A stretch of DNA of 64,000 nucleotides, from assembly GCA_022605955.1 (NCBI GenBank), contig JAKCOZ010000014.1:15568001-15632000 (forward strand), read 5' to 3'. Made by a program: the position numbers and the translations under genes. The DNA is from Rallus limicola (taxonomy: Eukaryota; Chordata; Aves; Gruiformes; Rallidae). Positions 23,413 to 35,994 of the stretch are shown here, in pieces. The notes beneath the pieces are model-generated. The model was given only the letters and a program-made list of their open reading frames with translations. It searched no databases and had not been told where the DNA came from. The stretch's first letter is position 1. Each line of letters begins with the position of its first letter.

Positions 23413-26400
23413 TCAATGCTGGTTTCAGTGCGTTAATATAAGCACACATTAGTTTAATTTCCCACTGAACAGATTCATGTGGCTCTGAAGCCACGAGATT
23501 GCAATGGTAAAAACCTAATGTGATCTGACCTCTTTTATATAGAAAATGGGTTGATGGAAAGAAGATGTAACATCTGCAGCTTTACACATTTCTTGTATTT
23601 GCTAAGGTTATGTTATAAGCAGTACTGGAGGGGAAACCATGAAGAGCAAACACCCAGGTGATGTGTATCACTGCGCTGGTCACCAGTTATGAATTCAGTC
23701 TTGTACATAAATTCTCACTACAATACAGCACCAAAAATAAGTAGGATGTATGTTTAGAGTGAAAAAATATCAGCTCTGCCTTTTGTAAATCAAATAGCTT
23801 GACTTATTCCAAGATAAATTTCAGCTATGAACATTTTTGAAAGTATAATGGCATCGAGCATCATGATGACAGAGGCTGCTGCAGAAAAGCTTCCTTGGTG
23901 GACATCAACTGGCACTGGTAACAATTGGGCTGCTGACATGGTCCTTACCTGCTCCCAGGGCACAGAACAGGCAGAAGCAAACATGTGCTTCTCACGGATA
24001 CACCCCAAAAGCCCAGCAACCATCAGGAACCAAACTCTGCACCCACACGTTGCACTGGTGCCATGTCTTGTCCGTCCCTCCCGAACAGACCACCCACTAA
24101 ACAGGCTGGAGTAGGTGTTTAGGACCAGGCATATTTGTGCTTTTCTGTCTCCATGCTGACATTGCTTGCATGTCCTGCCTTCAACACTCAGGTTTTGCTT
24201 TTCTGTATCTATGCAAATCCTTGAAAATGCTGCTTTGTACCTACTCAAAGCTGCCCATTGGGAGTGGGTCTTTATAACATCTGCCCAAGGGGACAGGTGA
24301 GCATTGTCTCTCTGTGTGGTTTGGGTGTGTAACTGCCCTCCTCTCCCACCCTGCAAGTCGAATTTATACGGTCCAGGCAGTGCTTCCCAGGAAGAGGCTG
24401 TGAGAGAAACGGAGGGAGTGGGCTGTGGCTGCCAGATGGCTGTGTACCCATCTCCTGCTCCCTGGTGCTACCCCATCACGCAGCATCAACTGCGAGCTCC
24501 AGTGGGAAATTAATTCTCTCCCTCGCTTCTACTCAGGAAAGTTTCCACTCCACATTGTAAGTTTACAGCTGTGCATCGCTAAATAGGCCCCAAGAAGAGA
24601 GGGAAGACAGCCATGCTCATGTTCAGTGACTTGCTCAGCATCGAATAGCAGCCAGTTAGCAAAGCCAGGGAAATACCTGATCCCGTGTCACACACGGTGC
24701 AGGCTGCGACAAGCAGCAGCACACACTGGAAGTTGGGGAGTAGGTTTGCACTGCCCACACCATGGGTCAGTAATGCCACATAACACACAGCATTCCTGGC
24801 AGAGGTGGAGATGCATCAGATTTGCTCTTCTGCAGCTGTACTTGCTGCTATAAAATTCTGCATGTGTTTCAAAAAGCGAGTGCACGGTGAGGAATCACTT
24901 GAGTAGTCAGTGCCTTGGGATTTTACTGCCACCATGAAACAGCAGCCCATACAGAAGCCTACTTGGAATTAACTACTTGGAAAAGACAAAAGATCATGTT
25001 ATTCCCAAGAGAAAAAGGAATTACCTTCCCCAACTCTTTCTGCATTGAGGACAGCGGACTGAGTGCCAAGTGTCAGGGATATAATTTTGCAAATACAGGT
25101 TGTAAATACTTATTTAACACAGTGTTTTTACAAATAGGTGTGCCCAAACCTCTCTTTTGTATAACACTTGGATATGAAGGTCTTAGAGAGGGGGGTGGCT
25201 CTCCCTGGCAATCCTCTACCTTCCTGTACATACTGGTCACAGGGGAAGAACAGTGTGCCTGAATTACCGCTAGCATGGGCTTGAAATACATTAATGCACA
25301 GGTTTTAAAGGCTAGTTTTGGAGGCTTACAAACCCCTATATATTCTTTTGAAGAATTAGTTCTGGCAGCAAGCCCTTTAATCCAATAAAGCCTCATTATG
25401 TCAGTAACAGACCCCACACGGCATGCAAACCGTACAGCTCCCATAAAGCAGCCCGCATGAGGGTGAATTAGCTGTCAAGAACACAGGTCTGGGGTGAAGT
25501 TAGCGCCAGCACAAAGGCAAGGGATTCGATCCAAGTCAGGCTTGTCTCTTAAAACATCCACGTGCTCGGACCTACCTGCAGAGAACAGGACACCCTCTAC
25601 AGACTTCAACAGGCAACATGAAAAGCACCCTAAATGGGGCTTCTTTATAGACTTGGGACACCCACACGAAGTTATTTATTGTGTCCTAATGGTCTCTGCT
25701 GTTGCAATAACTGAAAGATTACATGGTGCAAAAATTATGACCTCAGAGAGAGTTCTCAGCCAAAATGCCCTTAGGTGAGTAGGTTCTTTCTATGTTAAAA
25801 GGACTACATCCAGCAAGTGATCAGACTTGAGAAACTCTGGTTTCCTCAGCAGACCTCTCGCCAGAGGTAAGAGAAAAACAAAGACTACAAGAACACAGAA
25901 CTTGCGAGCTTCAAATCCCAACATTTCAGAGGATATAAGGGAACATGTTGTCCCTGTTAAAAACAGAGGCCAGTGCTCAGAAGTGAACCTAAGCCTACAA
26001 ATGCCCTGTCATCTTCCCCCCCCAAAAGTCAAACAGCACAAACATGCAGAGAAACACTATGCAGATTTTTGTTTTAAATTAAAAAGAAAAAGGAAGCTGT
26101 TACTGCACTTTGAAAGTCTATTAACTGTTGGCCTTAGCATGAACCTCCCAGCCTTGTCGTTAGCAAGAAGGGGCTGAGGAGGTATTTTTAGGGCTTTAGG
26201 GACTCCAATTTTATTCACAGTGCTTTTTTTGTCAGCAGCACCTAAAAGCCAAAGGGCCCCCATGGGATCCCCAAAGCCCACTGGGCCCATCTGCGTTCTG
26301 GACAGGCTGAAGCAGAGACCAGAGCAGCAGCCACTGCTTCTGGTCACCCCCTTAACGTGTAACTCATCTGAGGTGTGACTAACCCCCAACACTTTTGCTT

Positions 26401-26680
26401 TCCAGCACGGTCCATTTGACCTTGGCTCATGAGCCTTTCCCCTCATTGCATCAGATTCAGCCACAGAGAAATGAAGACTCTGAATTGCTCTGCAGAAGCC
26501 AGAGCGATATAAAGGCACAAAAGCACTGGTTACAGAGGAATTCAGCATTTTTACTGCCAACCCCCAGCTCCAGACATCAGCTCCAGTCAAATCCACCCAG
26601 ACAATAAAGTCATTTATCACTTGAGGACCTGCACAGGTTCAATACCTGATGTAAAGCAGATGATTGCTTCCATTGATTCA
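23413..26680. other. Non-coding interval with the two longest ORFs
   Basis: It contains the longest ORFs of the window: 188 codons on the minus strand at 23790-24356 and 187 codons on the minus strand at 26057-26620. Both proteins are unpatterned in composition, lack any domain I know, and have no flanking splice or promoter logic that I can support. Other long ORFs overlap them in antisense. I consider them chance ORFs with low but real uncertainty. Confidence 0.4.
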
Positions 26681-26965
26681 GATGAAATATCCGAGCAGAG
26701 CGGCGGCCGGCCACGGCTAGGGCGCATGCACAATTTGTGATGGTTTAATAAATAAACCATTGATTAGAAAATGGAGCCTGATAAATCCTGACGGCGCACA
26801 TCTGCAGCTGTACCTCTCCTCTGACTCCGATAATTAATGGCTTAGTACTGTGCCACTGCTAAGTGAGGCCCAGCTCATCCAGAAGCAATAGCACATGTCA
26901 GCGACATCTATGCAAACACGCGTAATTACCACAACCGGCATAGATGACAAGGTCACTCCCTTGTT
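26680..26965. promoter_or_regulatory. Candidate conserved non-coding enhancer
   Basis: One of the most element-like blocks in the window. A CpG-bearing head (about 26700-26730, 'cggcggccggcc') is followed by a palindrome with 7-bp arms (26741-26759, tggttta/taaacca). TAATTA cores lie at 26831-26836 and 26923-26928, with further CpGs and TGACAAGGTCA-like sequence near 26946. It is repeat-free, has no stop-free frame and is bounded by ordinary sequence. Homeodomain and nuclear-receptor-type binding is plausible. Conservation was not tested. Confidence 0.45.
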
Positions 26966-28115
26966 TTGGTAGAGGTTTTCTCAGGGGAGGCCAGGAACGT
27001 CAGCTGGGGATGTCTTGCCCAAAGACAGACAACTTTGAATGCCAAGGGCCTCTGCTACCCGAGAGGGCGATGCAGCAGGAGGGAGGCATGACATGAATCC
27101 ACCAGCAAATGGTGAGATCAGCCTTTAAGTAAAGTCAAGCGACCACCAGAAGATGCTGAATGAGAGATGTGGGGACTGCCTGGGCTGGGAAAGGGGCTGT
27201 CACTACTCCTGGCCAAAAGTTTTAAGAAAAACTTCACGTAAGACAGCCCTTGACAAGCAGCCATAGTGCAAGCCCAAAAGAGAGACCTGGACAATTACTA
27301 CCTCATACTAAACAAGCTTCAACGCTTCTCCTAAGCAACAAACTGCAGCCTTGCGCTGAATAGTTGTTTAAATAATTTATTTTTTTCTTGAAGTAGTAGT
27401 ACTGGATTTAAAAGATCACAACCAGCCCATGACCCTAGCTGATACACAGGAGAGGTACCAAATGGTGTTCATCTGTGCATGCAAATACTCCTCCTAAAAC
27501 CATGGTGCACGGCACCAGACCTCAGATCTGTCTCTGGAGTCTTCAGCCGCAGCCCACAGCATTGCCAGCTTTTGCCTCTATCTGTGTGGATGACATCAGG
27601 AGAGAAGTATCACATCTTTCTGTAACTGAGATATACGCTCTTCCAAGAACGTATGCAGGTATTGAGCCAGCCTATTACATCTCCAGTTACCAGTGGAACA
27701 GCTTTACTATTTACCAACCTACGAGACTCTCCAGTCAAAGGAAGGTACCAAGTATCAGAGAAATCTAATACAACAGCCAACCATTTCTGTGAGACTCATA
27801 CTTAACTTCATAGTATTTTAACAAGGTTCCAGCTTCCTGATGACATCCTTCTACAGTTTCAAGGCAAAATCCCAGATCCTTAAAGCATAAATATACTTCA
27901 GAGGAGACTGGCAGAGAGAGGAGGGTAGGAGGAAGAATGGATTTGTCTTAAATTTTTATTTAACTCCCTATAGGCTGACTGGAGACAGAAATAGATGAGT
28001 AAAAAAACCCAACCCAGTAGAATGGATTAATCTTCCACCTAATTTTGCTGTCCCTCTTTTACCCAATAATATTTCTCATTTCCGTTTGCTTAAAAATAAT
28101 GATCAGAAACATTTG
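26966..28115. other. Non-coding interval, no gene recognised
   Basis: Unpatterned sequence. One 97-codon plus-strand ORF at 27475-27768 has no domain. No repeat recognised until the CR1 relic at 28.12 kb. Confidence 0.5.
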
Positions 28116-28118
28116 TAC

Positions 28119-28172
28119 TTGATAGTCCTTATGGGTCCCTTCCAACTCTGTATATTCTACAAGACTATGATT
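28119..28172 (+). mobile_element. CR1 LINE 3' terminal relic
   Basis: A short piece, 'gatagtccttatgggtccct' followed by 'tccaactctgtatattcta' and a degraded 'gactatgatttt', corresponds to the last 50 or so bases of a CR1 3' end in plus orientation. It is heavily 5' truncated or eroded. The block around 'gggtcccttccaac' is diagnostic. Confidence 0.8.
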
Positions 28173-29738
28173 TTATCATGGTAAATTCTTGTAATTTGAA
28201 GAGGTGACTTTGCCCATTTCAATTTGAATAGAAAACGAGCTTTCTTTGGAAGCATAATGCATAGATCTACAAAATATGTTAAATAACATAGGGGGCATTA
28301 CTGAGTAATGTCCACCAGAAAGTATTCATCTGAGCTAATCCTGTTTCCCAAATGAAATAAAGTGCAACAATAAATAATGGCTAATGTGTAATTCTACATG
28401 AAGTCAGGGCCAATCTTTTCTTTCATTAAACTTGATACAGTGTATGTCCTATGTATTTTTAATACCTTTAAATAATTTAGGAGAAATAGTGCAGACTAAG
28501 ACTGACAGGAAATAGTCTACGCTCCTAATTTTAGGAAACAGTCTATAAATGTAATTTCAGGAGGATATAACTTCTTGATTAAAGGCAAATTGTTGTTGTC
28601 ACACCCAAGAAAAAAAGGTAGTTGTACGTCTTATTCCTCTAATATATTATATTTATTACTATAATTTAAGAGAGTACCACAAAGACAGTAACCAATGACT
28701 CACAGCCCAGGACCTCGCCAGGCTTTCTGCCCAGCCCCAGTAGACCACACAACAATCTACAATTTGAGATATTAAAGCAAACAAAAAGAAAAATGCTCCT
28801 CTTCTAAGGATGCATCAGCTTCTGATTTCTGACAGGCAGCAAGAGCAAATGCATTTCTGACTCTTTCCATTTTCTTGCTGGATGGTGTTTGAATGTATCT
28901 CTCTCTTCCACCCTCCCTGCCTGTCACTGCTGACCCTTATTTCCCACACACGGTACTTCCCGCACGCGGTGTTCTGTCCTTCCCACGAATCTGATGTGCC
29001 TGATAGACCGGGCATGCAGGATACTGATTAGTGCTGTCAGCTTTAAAGTTTTCCCTAACCCATTTCACAGGTAATCTTGTGCAAGCGCCTATCTACAGCC
29101 AGCACCTGTGGCAGAGATGCAGCAGCTCACCTCTTGCTCCAGGAACACCTGCAATAAATCTGCAAAAAGCTCTTAGCCCAGATGTTGAAAGGGTGGGGTG
29201 TGAAAGCCTGGCTGAAGCTGGAGCTCCAACCCTAATCCCACCACGTGCCTGTACTCCTCCCTCCACTTTCACGGCAGTGAAGGGTGGTAGTGGATCCATG
29301 GAGGCAAAATAAAAGGCAAAGTGCTACGCGTGAGCTTACGCCAGCGAACAGTAAGGCAAACGAGTAACTCTGCTCACACGAGCAGTCTCCACAAATCCCA
29401 AATCATGTTTGTGTTCAAATACATCCTCCCACGGCTGCAAAATGTGTGAGGAGGCTGAGAAAGAGTCACCCACAAGCACAAGGACTCACGCGACGTAAAA
29501 GTCATCCTGATTAAAAACAACCCAGGGATTTACCAAAGGAGTACAGGAGCAACCTCTGCCTCCTCCCTTCCTTCTGTCAACATGGGTAGAGACTGAGCTG
29601 CTCTGGAGCAGACCAAGAAGGACACGCTTTTTCAGCCAAAGGGGCTGAAACATCTGCTTCCACCTGGGGAATTTGCTACAGAAAATACCTACTTTAAATC
29701 ACATTTTATAGCCTGTGTCACACCGACTAAATAATTTA

Positions 29739-29770
29739 ATAGTCCCTTCTGGCTTTAAGATCTCTTAGTT
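29739..29770 (+). mobile_element. Possible ancient CR1 3' tail relic
   Basis: The sequence 'agtcccttctggctttaaga' resembles the 'ggtcccttctggccttaaa' end of older CR1 lineages shared by birds and reptiles, without a recognisable terminal octamer. Only about 30 bases match, so this is tentative. Confidence 0.25.
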
Positions 29771-29849
29771 AGGGAGACGTATCTATTGCACCACAGGCAG
29801 TAAACCCCTCTTCCAAGAGAGTAAACTCCACCTTGAAAAACGGTGTTTG

Positions 29850-29872
29850 TTTTTTTTTTTTTTTTAAAAAAA
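29850..29872. repeat. T16-A7 tract
   Basis: A homopolymer switch from 16 T to 7 A. Simple sequence prone to length change. Confidence 0.85.
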
Positions 29873-31739
29873 TCAACCAAAGACCCATGTAAGCCAGTGG
29901 TTTGGAGATTTAGTCATTGTGGAAGAGATCAAACAAATTATGGTAAAATTTTTGAGTCTGAAACTTTTGCTCAGTTTGTACTAATCCCTAAAAGACTGCA
30001 CCACCTCTTGCCATGAAACACCACTATACTTGAAGAGGAAATCATATGTGAAGAGGAACAGATTATAGTATGAACCAATTTAAGTCTTCTAAAGGCTACA
30101 GGTACATAATCTACCACAGTGTTTCAAAAAATGAACCCCAAACATGAAAAATCCACCCAATGCGCATTGCCCTGGACTAGAGGCCATATTGGAAGGAAGG
30201 GAGGGAGATCTGTGGTCCATTCCTCTCAACCCAAAGGGGACTAGGATCTTTAAAAAAACATTAATTGCACTTATACTCTGCTCAGGGGACTGCTACAGCA
30301 ACCAGGTATCAATGAAATAATGGATTTTAGGAATTCTGACTTCACACCATACCTCAGCAGGATTACTTGTGTGCACAAAGTTAGGAATTCATCTGCCTCT
30401 GATTTACATGCAATATCAGCGCCTGATACATTATTTTCCCCTGAATGTTTGCCGTCAACACCCCTCCTGAGATGTAGATGGCTTTCAAGTTGAACCGCTC
30501 ACCACAGAGCCACAGCCTCGCTGAAGCAGGCAACGGTTCTGAAGCCCCTTGGACTTTTCCCTCTGAAAGCAGTACAAGGCAGGCTTCCACCACAGAAATG
30601 AATAGAAAGACTCAAGAGGTATCACTGAGATAAACAGCCCATGATCTTGAAGGACCTGTGTGACAGTCGGATGCCCAGTGCATGGTCCTGGTTCGGTTTC
30701 AAGTATAGCACTACCAACAGTGCACCTGGCAGTCATCCTTGGGGCTTGTTAGAAAGGCATAAACATGGTTTTCTGGAGAGTTAGGCACCTCCCCTGATAT
30801 TCATAATGATTTACTTTATCAATTAATCTGTTAAGTCTGAGAACATATCATTGACTGCACAGAGGCTCTGCAGCTGCAAGTTGCCAGACCCAGCACTGCT
30901 GGCACTTCCACCTCAATGGATGGATCTTGGTGAGAAGAGTCCCCTGCCCAAAGGAGGGTGATTGCTGCATGGTTACATTGCTGCGCAAACGTACAGAGCT
31001 CTTCAAAACACTGGTATCTCAATAGTATTCTGTGCTTGACTGCTCCTGTCCTTCAAGAGAAAAAACCCAACAACCAACCAACAGGAGAAACTTCTTCTGG
31101 CCTTAGGGCAAGAAGCCACAGTTCTTCCCCTTTAAAAGCAAACCGAGGAGAGGAAATTCAATAAGGCTCAGAACAACTGAGTGAGTGAACTATTTAAAGA
31201 ACATTTTTCTGTCTGCGATACAGCACAGACATAAACAGATACTCATTATATATACACCTTCTCCCCAACCTTCAAATAAGGAACGTGCTTGTTTGCACAT
31301 GCAATGATGCCTCTCTACCAGATCTAATATTCTGAATTTCTCAGCAGTTTCAAGCCTAATAAAAAAGAATAATCTACTTAACAGAAAGATGCTTCCTTCT
31401 TTCTTTATTGCCAAATCTTTCCACTTCGTTACTACTTTCAGATGCAAAGTGTGCAGCTCCCAGGGAACCAGTGACAGATTTAAGGGCTAGCCCCTGATGC
31501 CCATGCAGCATTTCAGACTAGCACTCTGGGACCAGTAAAACTAACTAGGAGGTTCAGAGTTTTCCAAACGAACACAGAATAACAGCTTCTCTTTTTTTCA
31601 TCCGGCTCCAGCAGCAGAAGGCATCCAACTTCTGGGGAAAGGTAGTGTAAGCACTCCCAATCAGTAACAGCGGAGCTTTCTGAACAGCTTTTCCATAGAG
31701 CCACATTCAGCATAGAGCTAAACAAAACCCTTTATTCCC

Positions 31740-32350
31740 CGCTCCTCATGTGAAGTGACCTGCATAACTTGAAACGCAGCTTTATCATCTAATAAAGCCT
31801 TCCATTGCGCTGAACCGCCCTGCGCCGTCACGCGCCCAGAGACAAAACGCGGCCCCATTGCAGATCCTTGCACTTCACCATCTGGCATCGTTCTAGGGAT
31901 TAATAAAAACTCAAGTTGGGTTTAAAATATCACATACGTGCCCAGGGAAGGAGAATTCTTGCAGAACGTTTTGACAACCTACATTGGGGTGCTATGACAA
32001 AAACACCCCAACCCACAGCAAGCCCGTTACGGCTGTGAGCACAGTGCTGGGAATGGAAAACGCACATTTATCAAATTGGTGGGCGCAAAATTCACAGCTC
32101 TGTGCGTTTTATGTAGCATAAGTAAGTTGCAAACCGGTACGACTGATTAAAGCTTGTTCGAGTCCAGAGGAATTGAAATATGACAAATGCTAATGCGACA
32201 GAGAAATGTCAAAATAGATGAGGAATTACACATGCCGGCGACAGAACAAAAACTAGCTGAGATTAAGTCAGAGACAAAGATGAAATGCCAGATTGCCTAA
32301 AGCTAATTATCTGGACAATTAATGGAATGCCTGCAACTCGTTTTGATTAT
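31740..32350. promoter_or_regulatory. Candidate conserved non-coding enhancer with CpG cluster
   Basis: The left part has a CpG cluster (about 31808-31855, including 'gcgccgtcacgcgccc'). The middle is AT-rich with 'gggattaataaaaactc'. The right part carries TAATTA at 32304-32309 and CAATTAA at about 32317-32323. CpGs persist through 'cgcacatttatcaaattggt' and 'accggtacgactgatta'. No repeats or exon. One of the most convincing regulatory textures in the window. Conservation was not tested. Confidence 0.45.
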
Positions 32351-34644
32351 TAAGAGCACAGTCTATTGGAGAAAGGACAAAGCTATTTGCAAAAGTCCGC
32401 ACTGATTTCCTCGGAAGAGGATGACGGCAATGAAGTGGAAGAAATTCTTACCCTGGAGATCACTAAGCCAGCTGCTAAACTACGGTACAGCCATGTCACC
32501 TGGTACCAAAACCAGACTGATCCCTTCCTTGGGCTGTCACTGGTGTCAAAATTCGATGCACATCTCAATTCCCAAGCTGATAATTTGACAGGGATCCCAG
32601 ATAAGGAAAAATATTTGCGTGTCTTCAATGCTACAAAGCAAGACACGCACAGGCAAGTATTTCTAGACCTTGACCTGTCAGAAATTAGATTTAACTTCAT
32701 CCTGTTCTTCCTTAATTTTATCATGCACCAGTTTTCAGGAAATTACAACATTCTTCTATATTTATATGCTCAAGAGCTAAATATGGCTCCCAGATAAATT
32801 CTTTATGTGATGACACTTCTTAAACTAGCCACAGACCAGCCAGACGCAAATACCTACTCAGTTAATATGAGGAAATACAAAGATGTTTAATAAAAATATT
32901 TCACATGAAAGGCTAATCTCACATACATAGATGTTACCTATGGAAAGTTATCCAAGCCTTTTTTTGCGTTACTGGTACTGGACTACGTTAGTATCTGGAA
33001 TGAGAAATACCTGGCAGGTTTCTCTTTCAAGTGCACATTTGTGAAAATTACAAGCATGGGGGCCATGTTCTTTTGAATCATCGTGCTACATTTTGGCTTC
33101 TGCACCCGGTTACATCCTGGGAACACACGTATGCATTCACCATTGCCATCAAGCATCACATCCGTCAGCTGCAAGCCGCTTTACCAGAGATAGCAGAGAG
33201 CAGAAGTAGATGCGACCCAACCCAGGTGTTTCTCCGAAGGGCTTCCCCACAGACAGCTCCATCAAATACCAGACCTAAGTCAGAGCACCCATCTCAATGA
33301 AGAAAGGGCCCATGTTGCAAACACCCAACCACAAGCTCAGCTGGACCTAGGAGGGAGAGTAGCACATTCAGGTCAGCTCTGCCTGTCAAGCATGCTCAGA
33401 CCCACCAGGGAAATCCTGGGGCTGGATTTATGCATTTGGGCCTTGGCAAGGCCTGTTGCAGTAATGCTGCCTTCAGTACTTAGCTAACACTTCTACACTG
33501 CATATATATTCATTTGGGCGGTTTTTACATCATTTAACTGCTCAAGATGTAGGAGTTTCCAGAGTTGCCTTGATCCGCAACTGAGGATGTATTTCAGCAT
33601 TGGGATCAAAAAGCCAAGCTGTCCCTGCTTCTTGTTTAAATTCAGCATCATTCCCTTAAAAAGCAGGAGTCTGCAAGGCGGGATTCACTACAGAACGGAT
33701 TGCAATCCGCTGCGCTTCTTGAGACAGAGCCTTTGCCAGGTTGACATCAGTTTAACACGCCATGCAGAGATTAAAACTGGTTTTACAATCAGAATTCCTG
33801 AACAGGCAGCAGATTTCAGCCAAGGGGAAGGCAGCCAGCTCTGCAGCAGGGAAACCAACTTCAAATGCGCGTACTAGAAGAGAGCCCATGCCTTCAAAAC
33901 ATATTTTGTCCATCCTTGGATGACAGCGTTAAGACAACGCACTGGGGAAGCTGCACTTCCTATTTTACTCTCCACAGAAGAATGGCTGGAGAAGACACTG
34001 ACATTTAGGGGGTTCAGAGGTGATGTATCACCTCAGGAGAAACCTGTTTGGTGAGCAAACACAGCTTTTCCAACTGGTTGGCACCAGGCACTACTCTAAA
34101 ACCTGGGGTAAAGCCATTTTAGTGAAACCTCAATGAGTTTTGCAAACAAAAAGAATGCTTTGCATGTCATCTGAGAGAGCAACAGCCCTTGCCCCCGCTC
34201 CCCATGAAATCGTGACTCCCAAACGCAGGTGCTGGGAGAGGGATAGCAAGCAGGAGGGATGTTTCACCTCGCTTCACCTCATAGCATCACTGGGACTCAA
34301 GCCACACTCAGTTACCACCTCCAGGTAGGAATACAAGCAGAAAATATTTCAGATCCACAGGTTTAAAAGGTGTTTTTTTTCCACCAACTGGAAAAGTGCC
34401 CTAAGTGTCTGTGGCCATTTGCTAAATACCAGTATGTGTTTCAGAATATTTTACCTTGCTGGCAGTTTAGGGTTTTCCAGGCCCTTAGGGAAAACAAAAT
34501 TTTAATAGTTCATCTTTCAGATAGGCCAAATCTCTCTCCTTTTTCTTGCCATTTTAATTCCTGTTCAGCTTCTGAGATGGCAGTTAACATCTTGGTCAGA
34601 GACATAAGCATAAAGAAAAACTCTTTATCATTACAATATGTCCT
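32351..34644. other. Non-coding interval with a 143-codon ORF
   Basis: A 143-codon plus-strand ORF (32366-32797) begins inside the tail of the preceding candidate enhancer. Its first third is acidic (Glu/Asp-rich) and its end is hydrophobic. No domain was recognised, and the minus strand is also open for 113 codons, so I do not call it coding. No repeat was recognised in the rest. Confidence 0.4.
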
Positions 34645-34722
34645 AGGGAACCTGCTTTGGCAGGGGGGTTGGACCCAATGATTCCTCAAGATCCCTTCCA
34701 ACCCCTACAATTCTGTGATTAC
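34645..34722 (+). mobile_element. CR1 LINE 3' fragment
   Basis: It contains 'cctgctttggcaggggggtt', 'ggacccaatgattcctcaag' and 'atcccttccaacccctacaa' followed by TTCTGTGATT. This is the 3' end of a CR1 with the ATTCTGTG-type tail, different from the ATTCTATG-type tail at 10.4 kb, so at least two CR1 subfamilies are present. Only about 75 bases remain. Confidence 0.93.
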
Positions 34723-35990
34723 CAGGCCATACCAGGATTCATAAAATTTGCCTGTTCTGTTTTCAGTGCTTATTTTGGTTTGCCCAAAACCAAAGAAATC
34801 AGCTGTTTCTGAGGGGAGAGCTGACGGACACACCAACTTTCAGAACTCAGGTATGGTGGAGGCTGGTGTAAAACCAGACATACCCAACAGAGCTACAGTG
34901 CTCTGTCCTGCATGCCGAAGTCATGGCCAGGAAAGCGGGGAACTAAGCGCACTGCAGTGTTTCAAAGCTGGTGTGGGGGGAAAGCTGACAGGTCTAGCTC
35001 AGCTGCTGGAGTAATGTTTTCTGATCTTTGCTCGCAAAAGATAATTTAAACGCTTTGAAAGATTTTCTCTCCCCCAAAAACCAGCACGTCAGGATAACGC
35101 ATGCTTCTGCTGACCCATGGGAGGCAGGGGAATCGTGCCAATCCATCATGCTGAGGCCACTGTCCACACGGTATCTACCATGTCTGTGCTTCTGAATGGT
35201 TAAAAGAATATATATATATATATATATAAATTATCTTCATTTTGTGAAAGGATCTTTTATCTCAATCTTAAAAGCAGCTGGAAATTTATACAATCTGCAT
35301 CTATGCAGGGGGAAAGCATCGTTGCTGGACTCCAAATTTCTTCACAGGCTTGACAAAAGCCAAGCCACTGCAAAACGTGAGCGAGCAGGAGCTGCCTGTT
35401 GCCCTCTGCTTTGATCCCCCCCGCAAGTACCAAACAGCAGTTAAAAGACTCCTGAAGGATGTATTGTTAGCTCCCGCGCTGTGATGCATCTGTCTCCAGC
35501 GCAGATGTGAACGATCTTGCAAGACTGAGGCTTCGGTATATCAACAATTCTGTATTTAAATGATGATTTGTTTGGACAAGGTTTTCAGGGGGAATCCTGC
35601 ATGGCAGCTGTTCCCAGTGCGTTCAGCAAAAGCCAGAGTGCTCATTTTTATCCTGCCTTTTCATAGCCTTAAAGGGGGGAAAAAAAAAAGCAACGCGCTC
35701 TAATTGACTACTCTTTTCACATCTCAGGTGAGGCTTTTTCCATGATGAAGAATAACCTGTGTTCTTCTAAACCTCATGGATCTTAAACAGAGGCAAGAGA
35801 AGATATATCAGGGGAGGTTCCTCCTTTTCTAAAAATCCTGCCAGGGTGGACTTCATGAACATTTTTAGGCAGGGAACATTTTAAACCTCTAAATAAGGGG
35901 AGAAGGAGAGATTAAAAAAATAAATTAAAAAATACATGCATGCACGTATTTGATTTAAATGATGAAATCCTCCTCATGGAAATAAGTAAG
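34723..35990. other. Non-coding interval with TA microsatellite
   Basis: Holds the (TA)n tract at 35208-35229 and a G6A10 run near 35685. Short ORFs only. Sequence from about 35520 onward becomes AT-rich and leads into the next candidate regulatory block. Confidence 0.5.
35208..35229. repeat. (TA)10-11 microsatellite
   Basis: About ten to eleven perfect TA units followed by AAATTAT. Self-complementary, so likely to be length-variable. Confidence 0.95.
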
Positions 35991-35994
35991 GTAT

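Larger units (their letters stand above)
28173..31735. other. Non-coding interval with T/A tract
   Basis: AT-rich at 28200-28680. A T16-A7 tract lies at 29850-29872. A possible very old CR1 tail lies at 29739-29770 ('agtcccttctggctttaaga'), noted separately. Short ORFs show no domain. A cluster of ATTA sites near 30800-30840 may be regulatory, but is too weak to call. Confidence 0.45.

Noticed and set aside
23790..24356. 188-codon minus-strand ORF as a gene
   Set aside because: No recognisable family, no promoter or splice logic, composition unlike a folded protein. Kept only as a low-interest observation.
27140..27160. 'ccaccagaagatg' as a CTCF site
   Set aside because: Shares only the first half of the CTCF core and lacks the GGGGGC segment.
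32366..32797. 143-codon plus-strand ORF as a gene
   Set aside because: Begins inside a candidate regulatory block, no domain, antisense frame also open.
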